NCBI GenBank assembly: GCA_021545595.1
Contig: JAJRVG010000054.1
Coordinates: 1 to 24,277, forward strand
Reading direction: 5' to 3'
DNA: 24,277 nt
DNA from: Zetaproteobacteria bacterium
GTDB taxonomy: Bacteria; Pseudomonadota; Zetaproteobacteria; Mariprofundales; Mariprofundaceae
This document shows, in pieces, positions 1 through 7,617 of the stretch. The position numbers were made by a program, and so were the translations under genes. Below the pieces are notes generated by a model that ran no database searches, was not told the DNA's origin, and was given only the letters and a program-made list of their open reading frames with translations. How positions within the stretch are numbered: the first letter of the stretch is position 1; each line of letters begins with the position of its first letter.

Positions 1-598
1 ACTGTTTTTGAAAACTCATAATACGTTCGACATAGCGGCCAAGCATATCGCTCTCAAAATTAACGCTGCTTCCCACACTCAGTTCACCAAGATTGGTGTG
101 TGAAAGGGTATGGGGAATAAGGTTGACGGTAAAGGAGCAGTTCTCCACCTCATTCACTGTCAGGCTGGTGCCATTGATGGCAACAGAACCCTTTTTGACT
201 ACATATTTTGCCAGAGAGGAGGGGACGGTGAAGCGAAACAGCCTGTGTTCACCAGCTTCAGCAATCTCTTCCACGGTGGCGATGCCATCGATATGGCCGG
301 TTACGATATGGCCACCCAGCGGATCACCCACACAGAGTGCCGGCTCCAGATTGACCCTTTCACCCACTGTTACATCGGAGTGGCGGGTCAGGTTGAGTGT
401 CTCCCGGGAGAGGGTGGCAGAAAACTGCCCGGCTTCAGGGAATCCGGTAATGGTCAGGCAACACCCATCAACAGCGATAGAGTCGCCTGCAGCCCATCTG
501 GAGCTTTCCAGTGATGTGGAGAAGTGCATATGTGTCTGCTCAGGCTCCTGGTCTATTCTAACGACCTGCCCGATGTCCATGATAATGCCGGTAAACAT
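1..598 (-). CDS. ribE: Riboflavin synthase, alpha subunit (3' end off the left edge)
   Basis: Riboflavin synthase joins two 6,7-dimethyl-8-ribityllumazine molecules into riboflavin and a pyrimidinedione in the cytoplasm. The minus-strand frame starts with the family's signature N-terminus MFTGII. It shows two lumazine-binding repeats: the first has the VDGCCLTI motif near residue 45 and GGHIVTGHIDG near residue 100, and the second has INGTSLTVNE near residue 145. About 199 codons are present and the frame is still open at position 1; family members are usually about 195-220 residues, so only the last few may be missing. An in-frame ATG at 622 would add eight residues, but neither start has a convincing ribosome-binding site, so I chose 598 from the family N-terminus. 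The gene is divergent from the HIT protein, so both promoters must lie in a short shared gap. Confidence 0.93.
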   Translation of the reverse strand, partial: MFTGIIMDIGQVVRIDQEPEQTHMHFSTSLESSRWAAGDSIAVDGCCLTITGFPEAGQFSATLSRETLNLTRHSDVTVGERVNLEPALCVGDPLGGHIVTGHIDGIATVEEIAEAGEHRLFRFTVPSSLAKYVVKKGSVAINGTSLTVNEVENCSFTVNLIPHTLSHTNLGELSVGSSVNFESDMLGRYVERIMSFQKQ

Positions 599-664
599 GG
601 TGCGAATGGTAGCTGCAAACATGATCTAATTCACTGAAAGCTTTATCCGGTCTATCCTCTGCCG

Positions 665-1081
665 ATGTTTAAACTTCACCCAGGGCTGGAAGCTGATTGC
701 ATCACCGTCGGCTCCTTTCCACTCTGCCGCCTGCTGCTGATGAATGACGCCAGCTACCCCTGGTTTATTCTGGTACCCCAAAGAGCAGGTATTCGTGAGA
801 TTTTTGAGCTTCCAGAAGATGACCAGCGTCAACTGCTGTGGGAGTCCTCTACTCTTTCACGTATCATCAGCGACCATTTCAAGGCCGATAAAATCAACGT
901 GGCAGCGCTTGGAAACATGGTGCCCCAGCTCCATATTCACCATATTGTCCGGTATGAGAGTGATCCGGCATGGCCGGCGCCCGTCTGGGGTCATGCACCT
1001 GCAACCCCCTATCCGGAAGAAGAGTTGAGTGAACTGGTTGCAACAGTGGCGGGGCTGATGCCGGACGATTTCCACGTTTAA
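665..1081 (+). CDS. HIT-family (histidine triad) protein
   Basis: This 138-residue protein belongs to the HIT superfamily of nucleotide hydrolases and transferases. The evidence is the stretch NMVPQLHIHHIVRY near residues 85-98, which matches the HIT active-site loop. The first histidine of the classical H-x-H-x-H triad is replaced by glutamine (Q-L-H-I-H-H), as I recall for a proteobacterial subgroup often labelled diadenosine tetraphosphate hydrolase-like. The N-terminal part, with PLCRLLLMNDASYPWFILVP, is also typical of that subgroup. The start follows the family and has no strong ribosome-binding site. The substrate cannot be told from the sequence. It stands alone, divergent from ribE and about 100 nt before serC. 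Confidence 0.85.
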   Translation: MFKLHPGLEADCITVGSFPLCRLLLMNDASYPWFILVPQRAGIREIFELPEDDQRQLLWESSTLSRIISDHFKADKINVAALGNMVPQLHIHHIVRYESDPAWPAPVWGHAPATPYPEEELSELVATVAGLMPDDFHV

Positions 1082-1126
1082 GTGAACGGCTGGTAAGCAG
1101 AGCTGCATCAACATATCTTGAAGAAA

Positions 1127-1163
1127 CTGGAGGGAAGCAGCATTATGCGCCTCCAAAATTCAG
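1127..1163 (+). repeat. Copy A of a 36-37 bp imperfect direct repeat, in the serC leader
   Basis: The 11 bases CTGGAGGGAAG at 1127-1137 recur at 2377-2387. After a 7-base non-matching core, ATGCGCC plus CCAAAATTCAG (1145-1163) recurs as ATGTGCC plus CCAGAATTCAG (2395-2412), with two substitutions and one missing base. The unit therefore contains a Shine-Dalgarno-like GGAGGG followed by a possible start codon. Here the ATG at 1145 opens an 18-codon frame (1145-1201) that overlaps the serC start at 1185. I do not know whether that peptide is made. Confidence 0.6.
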
Positions 1164-1184
1164 CCGGAAAAAGGATAGGTAATC

Positions 1185-2267
1185 ATGGCAAGAAAGTTTA
1201 ATTTCAGTGCAGGCCCGGCAATGTTGCCGACAGCCGTGATGGAACGTGCGCAGCAGGAGATGCTGGAGTGGAATGGCTCCGGGATGTCCGTCATGGAGAT
1301 GAGCCATCGCGGCAAAGAGTACATGTCCATTGCGACGAAAGCAGAGCAGAACCTGCGTGAGGTGATGAGTATCCCGGATAACTACAAGGTGCTCTTTCTT
1401 CAGGGTGGTGCCTCTTCCCAGTTTGCCATGATCCCGCTGAATCTGCTGGGGGACAAGGATAGTGCGGACTACCTGAACACAGGCATGTGGTCGAAGAAGG
1501 CAATTGCCGAGGCCAAGCGCTACTGCACGGTGAATATCGCTGCAGACACCTCAGGTGATAGTTTTACGACTGTGCCGACTCAGGAGTCACTGAAGCTGAA
1601 TCCCGATGCAGCCTATGTTCACTACACACCGAACGAGACCATCGGTGGCGTTGAGTTTGATTATATTCCGGAAACCGGTGGCGTGCCTCTCATCGCGGAT
1701 ATGTCTTCCACCATTCTTTCACGTCCGATTGATGTCTCCAGATTCGGCATGATCTATGCCGGTGCACAGAAGAATATCGGCCCTGCCGGGCTGACTATTG
1801 TGATTATCCGTGATGATCTGCTGGGTAATGCGTCGGAGCAGACTCCGGCCATGTTCAACTACGCTATCCATGCGGAAAACGGTTCCATGTACAACACACC
1901 GGCGACCTACAGCTGGTATATGGCTGGGCTGGTCTTTGAGTGGATCAAGGAGCAGGGCGGGCTTGACGCGATGGCCGCGGTCAACAAGCGCAAGGCCGAT
2001 AAACTCTATGCCGTGATTGATGGCAGCAATTTTTACGGTAGTCCGGTGGCAGTCAATGGCCGCTCCTGGATGAACGTGCCATTCACGCTTGCAGATTCTG
2101 AACTCGATGGTGCTTTCCTCGCAGGTGCTGTAGAGCGCGGGCTGATAACCCTGAAGGGCCATCGCTCCGTTGGCGGCATGCGCGCCAGCATCTACAATGC
2201 CATGCCGGAAGAGGGTGTGGATGCGCTGGTTGCATATATGCAGGAGTTTGAGAGTAACCAAGGCTAA
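1185..2267 (+). CDS. serC: Phosphoserine aminotransferase
   Basis: SerC is a PLP enzyme that transfers the amino group of glutamate to 3-phosphohydroxypyruvate, giving phosphoserine in the second step of serine synthesis. It also acts in the pyridoxal phosphate pathway of many proteobacteria. The 360-residue length and N-terminus (KFNFSAGPAMLP) match the family. The motif LFLQGGASSQF near residues 70-80 binds the cofactor phosphate, and the Schiff-base lysine is K196 in GAQKNIGPAG. The start has AGG-rich sequence (GGATAGG) a few bases upstream. The gene is followed by a clear terminator at 2291. Its pathway partner serA lies downstream, separated by the accessory island and the rnd pair. Confidence 0.97.
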   Translation: MARKFNFSAGPAMLPTAVMERAQQEMLEWNGSGMSVMEMSHRGKEYMSIATKAEQNLREVMSIPDNYKVLFLQGGASSQFAMIPLNLLGDKDSADYLNTGMWSKKAIAEAKRYCTVNIAADTSGDSFTTVPTQESLKLNPDAAYVHYTPNETIGGVEFDYIPETGGVPLIADMSSTILSRPIDVSRFGMIYAGAQKNIGPAGLTIVIIRDDLLGNASEQTPAMFNYAIHAENGSMYNTPATYSWYMAGLVFEWIKEQGGLDAMAAVNKRKADKLYAVIDGSNFYGSPVAVNGRSWMNVPFTLADSELDGAFLAGAVERGLITLKGHRSVGGMRASIYNAMPEEGVDALVAYMQEFESNQG

Positions 2268-2290
2268 CAACTAAGCTACTCGATATATCA

Positions 2291-2321
2291 AAGCCCTCTG
2301 CGCAAGCAGGGGGCTTTTTAC
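2291..2321 (+). terminator. Intrinsic terminator of serC
   Basis: A 10-bp stem (AAGCCCTCTG pairing with CAGGGGGCTT through one U-G wobble) has a 6-base loop and runs directly into a T-rich tract. It starts 23 nt after the serC stop codon. It separates serC from the downstream accessory genes, which must therefore have their own promoter. Confidence 0.9.
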
Positions 2322-2376
2322 TTTTTGTTCGTTGAGGAATCTCAGTAGTTGGTCTATCCTCAAAGAGACAATTAGT

Positions 2377-2412
2377 CTGGAGGGAAGTTAAGCAATGTGC
2401 CCCAGAATTCAG
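2377..2412 (+). repeat. Copy B of the 36-37 bp direct repeat, at the start of the accessory gene
   Basis: This is the second copy of the unit described at 1127-1163. Here its GGAGGG forms the ribosome-binding region, and its start-codon part supplies the GTG at 2397 used by the following gene. It lies at the left edge of the AT-rich island, just beyond the serC terminator. Confidence 0.6.
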
Positions 2413-3140
2413 AAAGTGATGGTGCCTTTGTGAGCACGTCTTCTTTGGAAAAGTTGAGGGACGTCGTTAGCAAAGGTATTGCTATTGATATTTATTTTGC
2501 TGAAGAGGCATTGTTTCTTGATGAATTTATTGGTGCGAATGCCACGAGTATAAACGATGCTTCATTCGGTCAGTTCTTTGGGAGTCACCAAAACCTTCTT
2601 GGTAGAGAACTTATTCTTGCTACAAATAGAGTATTTGAACATGGGAATGGTCGATATTCACTTAGAAGCATACCGGGCGCTCTCAAGATTTTAGAAGGTA
2701 ATACTGGCTCGATTGAAATTCAGAATCGAACTGCCTTGATTGATTACCTAGTCGGCAAAGAGATAGGCACATTTGAAGAGCTTGATTGTCATTCTGATGC
2801 ACAGCTAACAGAACAATTTGTTGAACACTTTCGATCTAGATTACCAAATGTTGATGATGCTCATGAGCTTTCTCCTGCTATTGGTAAGCTCAAAACAGTT
2901 AGGGATAAGCGGTTAGCTCATCATGAATCTGTTGAATCTGATGTCTCTGCTGCAACATATGCCGAAATCCAGCAGTTGCTTGAAATTGCAAAGGAGTTTC
3001 TCTCAATAATGGGAAGTGCATATTTGTCGACGGCGTATCAATTTGATGATGGGGACTTTCCGCTAACTTCTGATGCTAGGAGATCAACAACTTGTTTGTA
3101 TCGTCTTCTTCAGCAGGCAGGGATAGAAGTAGACAGATAA
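2397..3140 (+). CDS. Hypothetical protein with AbiU2/HEPN-like motif
   Basis: I do not recognise this 247-residue protein with certainty. It looks soluble and largely helical, with no signal peptide or membrane segment. Near residues 166-177 it has KTVRDKRLAHHE, where R169 and H175 form an R-x5-H pattern with a polar residue just after the arginine. This matches the Rx4-6H active site of HEPN RNases and resembles the RDKxxAH motif of AbiU2-type proteins. From family knowledge, HEPN proteins often act as RNA-cutting toxins or phage-defence effectors; that function here is inferred. The start is GTG, since the ATG two bases earlier reads a different frame that stops soon. The gene is visibly more AT-rich than serC or serA, which suggests transfer. 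It is followed by a second HEPN-like gene. Confidence 0.75.
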   Translation: MPQNSESDGAFVSTSSLEKLRDVVSKGIAIDIYFAEEALFLDEFIGANATSINDASFGQFFGSHQNLLGRELILATNRVFEHGNGRYSLRSIPGALKILEGNTGSIEIQNRTALIDYLVGKEIGTFEELDCHSDAQLTEQFVEHFRSRLPNVDDAHELSPAIGKLKTVRDKRLAHHESVESDVSAATYAEIQQLLEIAKEFLSIMGSAYLSTAYQFDDGDFPLTSDARRSTTCLYRLLQQAGIEVDR

Positions 3141-3163
3141 TTTAAATTAGAGAATAAAAATGG

Positions 3164-3224
3164 CAGTATACTAATTAATTTGTGGCCTATGGTTTTTCAT
3201 CTAAACACTTAAAAAAGTATACTG
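3164..3224. repeat. 9-bp inverted repeat between the two accessory genes
   Basis: CAGTATACT at 3164-3172 is matched by AGTATACTG at 3216-3224, a perfect 9-bp inverted repeat around a 43-nt spacer. Each arm itself contains the palindrome AGTATACT, so they could be paired operator half-sites or a weak long-loop hairpin. The right arm lies 42 nt before the next start codon, a plausible place for autoregulation. Confidence 0.4.
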
Positions 3225-3266
3225 TCCTCTTGTTTTCTTTACTTAATGGCTAAATGGAGTGGATAG

Positions 3267-4028
3267 ATGACTATATCAGTTTATCGAATGCCAATATCTA
3301 AAGAAATATTAGACAGCATTCCTGAAAAAGAGCGAAGTTTGTTCATTGTTGTTGGGCATCTCTCAAATGAACTCAATATTTTCAGTAAGCTATTCTTTTG
3401 GGCGTCGAAATTCTCTGATGAAGAACCTGTTCGTCATAAAGCTAACATAACTCAATCTCTTGCTTTAGCTCGGATTTTGGCCGGAAAGTTATTTGAGGGA
3501 TGGAATACGATCGGCAAGGTTTATTTTTCAACCAAACTATCGAAAGAATATCACTCTCTCCTTAGCCAAGAAGCCAAGGACGCCTTGAAAGAATTAGGTA
3601 AATATTTTGGGAAGGAAAACATAGTAATGAAAATTCGAAATGAGTTTGCTTTCCATTATGACCATAAGCAAATTACAGATGGGTTCAATGCTTTAAAGGT
3701 AGAAGAAGACTGGGAAATTTACTTGACGGAAGCCAATGGAAATAGTCTCTATTATGTTGCTGAACTTGCAGCAAACTATGCGTTGTTAAACAGCATTGAT
3801 TCTAGTGATCTAAAAACAGCAATAGAAACTTTAGTTGATGAACTAATTCAGATTGGTAAGTTGTTCACCACATTCCTTGGGGGCTGTCTAGTAGTCATAA
3901 GTCATCGCTATTTTCTCAACAAAGATGGAAAATTGGCCTATGAAGAGGAATGCCAATTGACCGACGCACCTTCAATTTATGACATAAGTATCCCATATTT
4001 TGTGGAAACATTGGCACCAAAACCATAA
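3267..4028 (+). CDS. Hypothetical protein with HEPN-like R-x5-H motif
   Basis: This 253-residue protein has no function I can assign. The N-terminal part is rich in predicted helix (KERSLFIVVGHLSNELNIFSK). Residues 122-132 read KIRNEFAFHYD, giving R124 and H130 with asparagine right after the arginine, a good fit to the Rx4-6H HEPN pattern. The stretch at about 195-215 is hydrophobic but looks more like a buried helix than a clear membrane anchor. It starts at an ATG with GGAG 7 nt upstream, 126 nt after the previous gene and in the same orientation. It shares that gene's AT-rich composition. I infer a defence or toxin role by motif and by its pairing with the preceding HEPN-like gene; no catalytic activity is proven. 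Confidence 0.72.
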   Translation: MTISVYRMPISKEILDSIPEKERSLFIVVGHLSNELNIFSKLFFWASKFSDEEPVRHKANITQSLALARILAGKLFEGWNTIGKVYFSTKLSKEYHSLLSQEAKDALKELGKYFGKENIVMKIRNEFAFHYDHKQITDGFNALKVEEDWEIYLTEANGNSLYYVAELAANYALLNSIDSSDLKTAIETLVDELIQIGKLFTTFLGGCLVVISHRYFLNKDGKLAYEEECQLTDAPSIYDISIPYFVETLAPKP

Positions 4029-4084
4029 AGTAGTTCTGTGGCTTTGGGTCAAAGGGAAATCGGGGACAGTTTACCTGTTTCGGG

Positions 4085-4717
4085 TTATTCGCTCTGCCAG
4101 TTCTGGATTCGATCAGCGTAGAAAGACTCCTCTTTCAGTTTGCCTGCATCAGGGATGAAGACGGCCATCTGTGATGTTTGAAGGTGTTCATCCCAGCCAG
4201 CCAGAAACTGGTGGTAGAGTTCATCCATCATATGTTTATTTTCAGCAGCTTTAGGGCCGATGTACTCTTCGCTGGAGGCGATCTCACCACGTACGGCAAT
4301 ATCAAGGTTGCCGATGATTTTGGCGTTATTGCTATCGAGTGAAACAAACTGGCCTGCAATATTCAGATAGAGCAGCCATGGTGTGCCCGGTTTCAAAGAT
4401 CTCATCTCAGTCAGCATCTGCTCTTTGTCCGGCAGGGGAGCTGCACTCAGGCGGTGTAGCACGGCGTGTGAATAGATACCGCGCACAAGGAAATCAAACG
4501 TCCCGGTCTTCTCTTTGATGATCAGGCCGTGATCGCTGTCTTTTTTCAGCTTGCGACATGTCCAGCCTTCGGACTCCGAGGTTTCAAAGATGCGTGCATC
4601 CTCATCAGAAGCACTTTCAGCATAGGTGCACGGTCTCCAGCTCTTTTGATCCTGTTGCAGGCGCCACGCCTTGTCGCCTGTGGCTGAGAGCGCATCAATG
4701 GTGAAAAAAAATTTCAT
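4085..4717 (-). CDS. Conserved-looking protein of unknown function, coupled to rnd
   Basis: This is a 210-residue protein that I cannot place in a named family. It has no signal peptide or membrane helix, several tryptophans, and charged, probably cytosolic sequence. The start codon overlaps the rnd stop codon (ATGA, 4714-4717), and a strong ribosome-binding site GAGGAGG lies inside the last rnd codons, so translation is very likely coupled to rnd. Base composition matches rnd and not the neighbouring AT-rich island, so it belongs to the core genome. Its position suggests a role linked to RNA processing, but nothing in the sequence shows what that is. Confidence 0.8.
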   Translation of the reverse strand: MKFFFTIDALSATGDKAWRLQQDQKSWRPCTYAESASDEDARIFETSESEGWTCRKLKKDSDHGLIIKEKTGTFDFLVRGIYSHAVLHRLSAAPLPDKEQMLTEMRSLKPGTPWLLYLNIAGQFVSLDSNNAKIIGNLDIAVRGEIASSEEYIGPKAAENKHMMDELYHQFLAGWDEHLQTSQMAVFIPDAGKLKEESFYADRIQNWQSE

Positions 4718-5898
4718 GACACCTCCTCAATCTCAGGCAGGGCACTCTCAGGATTAATGCGAAGCGATATCTCTCCATTGAGAAGGCGCAGGAGATCGTT
4801 GCCGACCAGTTCACGACGCCAGCCATGCAGCACTGAGAGTTCAGGAGGCTCATCTTTGCGCTGCTTGCCCCATGAAGCCAGTGCTCCCAACTCCCGCTGG
4901 TTGACCAGAATGTTCGATGCAATGGACTCCTCTTCGGCTTTAAGGCGAACAAGCGTGTCCAGAAGCTCCTGCCGCAGATCTGTGCCGGAGGTGTGGAAGC
5001 TGCGGGGATGCAGCTTGGGCCAATCTTCCTCAGGGCAGTTCACACCCTTTTTCCATGCTGCAATAATTTCATTGCCAAAGCGTTTGATCAGACCGTCCGA
5101 GAGGCCGCGCATGCGATTCATGGTGTTGATGTCCACACTGTCCTTTTTGGCCAGGTCAATAAGAGGGTCATCAGCGATAATCCGCCTGCGGGGGATATTT
5201 TTGTGCTCTGCATGGTGTTCACGCCATGCAGCCAGCTCTCTTAAAATGGCCAGTTGGCGGGGCCTGAGCCTGTTCACCCCTTTGACACGCCAGTAGACCT
5301 CCTGCTTGTCGATCAGGTAGGTCTTCTCACTGCTCAGGGTCTCCTGCTCTTCAAGCAGCCACTCCCTGCGCCCTCTGGCCTGAAGCTGCTCTTCCAATGC
5401 CTGATAAATCGGCATCAGATATATGACATCATCGGCGGCATAGGTGAGTTGTTTGGGCGTTAACGGCCGGGATAGCCAATCGCTGAATGATTCACCTTTT
5501 GGCAGCGCTTTTTTAAGAATACGCTGAACCAGGTTGCCGAAGCCGATCTGCTGCCCGTAGCCGAGAAGGGCAGCAGCCACCTGTGTGTCAAACAGTGGAG
5601 AGGGGAGCCCGCCGGACTCAAGCATGATAATTTCAAGGTCCTGTCTGGCGGCATGAAACACCTTCAGGATATCTTTGTTGTGCATCAACTCCCAGACTGG
5701 AGAGAGATCGTCAATCACTGTCGGGTCGATCACGTAACACTGCTCCCGGCTGGCAATCTGAAGCAGGGCGAAATGGGCATAGTAGGTTTTTTCCCGGTGA
5801 AACTCGGTATCCACACAGAGAACCGATGCTTTTTCCAGTTCGCTGCACGCCTGCTTAAGGGCGTCGGGAGTGTCGATATAGGTATAGTTTTCTAGCAT
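4714..5898 (-). CDS. rnd: Ribonuclease D
   Basis: RNase D is a 3'-to-5' exonuclease that trims the 3' ends of tRNA precursors and other small RNAs. The 394-residue protein shows the DEDDy exonuclease order: D30 and E32 in CVDTEFHREKTYY, D87 in HAARQDLEI, and Y153/D157 in YAADDVIYLMPIY. An HRDC-type helical domain follows from about residue 205 (VNRLRPRQLAILRELAAWRE) and a second helical region lies toward the C-terminus, as in full-length RNase D. It is divergent from serA and overlaps the downstream unknown gene by 4 nt. Confidence 0.95.
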   Translation of the reverse strand: MLENYTYIDTPDALKQACSELEKASVLCVDTEFHREKTYYAHFALLQIASREQCYVIDPTVIDDLSPVWELMHNKDILKVFHAARQDLEIIMLESGGLPSPLFDTQVAAALLGYGQQIGFGNLVQRILKKALPKGESFSDWLSRPLTPKQLTYAADDVIYLMPIYQALEEQLQARGRREWLLEEQETLSSEKTYLIDKQEVYWRVKGVNRLRPRQLAILRELAAWREHHAEHKNIPRRRIIADDPLIDLAKKDSVDINTMNRMRGLSDGLIKRFGNEIIAAWKKGVNCPEEDWPKLHPRSFHTSGTDLRQELLDTLVRLKAEEESIASNILVNQRELGALASWGKQRKDEPPELSVLHGWRRELVGNDLLRLLNGEISLRINPESALPEIEEVS

Positions 5899-6027
5899 GG
5901 GCAGAAGCTAACATCGGCAGTGATGAATGACAGCAGGGGTTGATGTTTTCTGTCATAATTTGACCTGCCGGATGGTCACTATAGTGTGCCTGCAGATCGT
6001 TTTCCGAAGGCTTAAGGAGTTTCTGTT

Positions 6028-7617
6028 GTGACCAAGGTCTGGATTGCAGATAAAATGTCCGAGCGGGCAGTTGAAGTGTTCAAAGCCCGTGGCATTGAAG
6101 TGGATTACAAACCGGGTCTGCCGGTTGAGGAGCAGATCGCCATTGCCGGTGATTATGACGGTATTGCCCTGCGCTCCTCATCAACACTGAAAGGTGATCT
6201 TCTGGATGCAGCAAGCAGGGTAAAAGTGATCGGCAGGGCAGGGATTGGCGTTGATAATATCGATGTTCCACTCTGTTCCCGTCGTGGTGTTGTGGTGATG
6301 AACACCCCCTTTGGCAATACCATTACGACAGCCGAACTTGCGATCTCTCATCTTTTAGCAGCGGCCAGAAAAATTCCACAGGCATCAGCGTCAACCAAGG
6401 CCGGCAAGTGGGAGAAGAGCCGCTTCATGGGTATGGAGCTTACCGGTAAAAAGGCCGGTGTGATCGGAGCTGGAAATATCGGTGCCATTGTCTGTGACCG
6501 TCTTAAAGGCCTGCATATGAGTGTACTGGTCTATGATCCTTTTATCAGCGATGAGCGTGCGGACGCTATGGGTGTGACCAAGGTTGACACGGTTGCCGAA
6601 CTGGTTGAGCAGGTTGATGTGCTGACGATTCATGTACCACTTCTTGATGCAACCCGAAACCTGATTGATGCGGAGATGATTGGCCGCATGAAGTCGGGCT
6701 CCATTATCGTCAACTGTGCCCGCGGTGGCATTGTTGATGAAGATGCGCTCTATGATGCGCTCAAGTCCGGACATATCCGTGCGGCGGCTCTGGATGTCTA
6801 TGCCAGTGAGCCGGCTCGTGAAAACAGGCTGTTTGAACTGGAGAATTTAAGCTGTACGCCGCATATCGGTGCTTCAACTGATGAGGCCCAGGAGAATGTG
6901 GCTGTTCAGATTGCTGAACAGATGGCCGACTACCTTCTTACCGGAACGGTAAGCAATGCCGTGAATGTGCCTTCGGTCTCTGAAGAGGAGTACAAGCAGC
7001 TTCAGCCTTATATCCAACTGACTTCACGTCTTGGCAACCTGCTCGGACAGGTTATTGAACCGGGCTTCTCAAAGTTGAGTGTCACCTTTGAAGGCGGGGT
7101 CTCCGAGCTTAACCGTAAACCACTGATGAATGCGGCACTACAAGGCGTTCTCTCTTCAAGTATTGCCGACGTGAATGCTGTTAATGCAGGCATGCTGGCA
7201 ACAGAGCGGGGCATTGACGTATCCGAAGTTGCCAGAGAAAAATCGGATCATTTCAATGATCTTGTTCGACTGGAAGTTGTGGGTAAAGATGGTGTGCAGT
7301 GCGTGTCAGGGACGGTTTTTGATGGTGTGAAGCCACGCCTTGTCAGTATTGATGGTTGTGAGATCGAGATGGCTCCGGCCGGGCGTATGATCTTTATCCG
7401 TAATGAGGACAAGCCGGGTGTGATTGCTGCCATGGGTGCGGTATTGGCAAAAGCGAACATCAATATCGGTGACTTCAGACTGGGCAGGGCACAGGACAGT
7501 GCCTCTGCCGTGGCGTTGATCTCTGTGGATTCAGAGCCCGATGAGAGCGTTCTAAAAGAGATGGCGGCTCTACAGGGTCTGCGTACAGTCCGTTATGTTA
7601 ATCTGGAGCCTCTATGA
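6028..7617 (+). CDS. serA: D-3-phosphoglycerate dehydrogenase, long form with ACT domain
   Basis: SerA oxidises 3-phosphoglycerate to 3-phosphohydroxypyruvate with NAD+, the first and usually feedback-controlled step of serine synthesis. The 529 residues are the long form. The catalytic and nucleotide-binding domains come first, with GxGxxG at GAGNIG (147-152), R232 in NCARGGIVDE, E261 in ASEPA and H279 in CTPHIGAST. An intervening ASB-type domain spans about 315-450 and an ACT domain starts near 455 (IFIRNEDKPGVIAAMGAVL). The start is GTG at 6028 with AAGGAG 8 nt upstream. The stop overlaps the hisZ start (ATGA), so the two genes are co-transcribed. The ACT domain suggests serine feedback, which is family knowledge and not visible here. 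Confidence 0.97.
   Translation: MTKVWIADKMSERAVEVFKARGIEVDYKPGLPVEEQIAIAGDYDGIALRSSSTLKGDLLDAASRVKVIGRAGIGVDNIDVPLCSRRGVVVMNTPFGNTITTAELAISHLLAAARKIPQASASTKAGKWEKSRFMGMELTGKKAGVIGAGNIGAIVCDRLKGLHMSVLVYDPFISDERADAMGVTKVDTVAELVEQVDVLTIHVPLLDATRNLIDAEMIGRMKSGSIIVNCARGGIVDEDALYDALKSGHIRAAALDVYASEPARENRLFELENLSCTPHIGASTDEAQENVAVQIAEQMADYLLTGTVSNAVNVPSVSEEEYKQLQPYIQLTSRLGNLLGQVIEPGFSKLSVTFEGGVSELNRKPLMNAALQGVLSSSIADVNAVNAGMLATERGIDVSEVAREKSDHFNDLVRLEVVGKDGVQCVSGTVFDGVKPRLVSIDGCEIEMAPAGRMIFIRNEDKPGVIAAMGAVLAKANINIGDFRLGRAQDSASAVALISVDSEPDESVLKEMAALQGLRTVRYVNLEPL

Noticed and set aside
93..629. 178-codon plus-strand frame opposite riboflavin synthase
   Set aside because: It is antisense to a clear family member and has no recognisable protein features.
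5960..5985. Sigma-70 promoter of serA (TTGACC and TATAGT)
   Set aside because: The hexamers are only 14 bp apart, too close for a confident promoter call; the CACTATAGTG palindrome at 5977-5986 may explain the second one.
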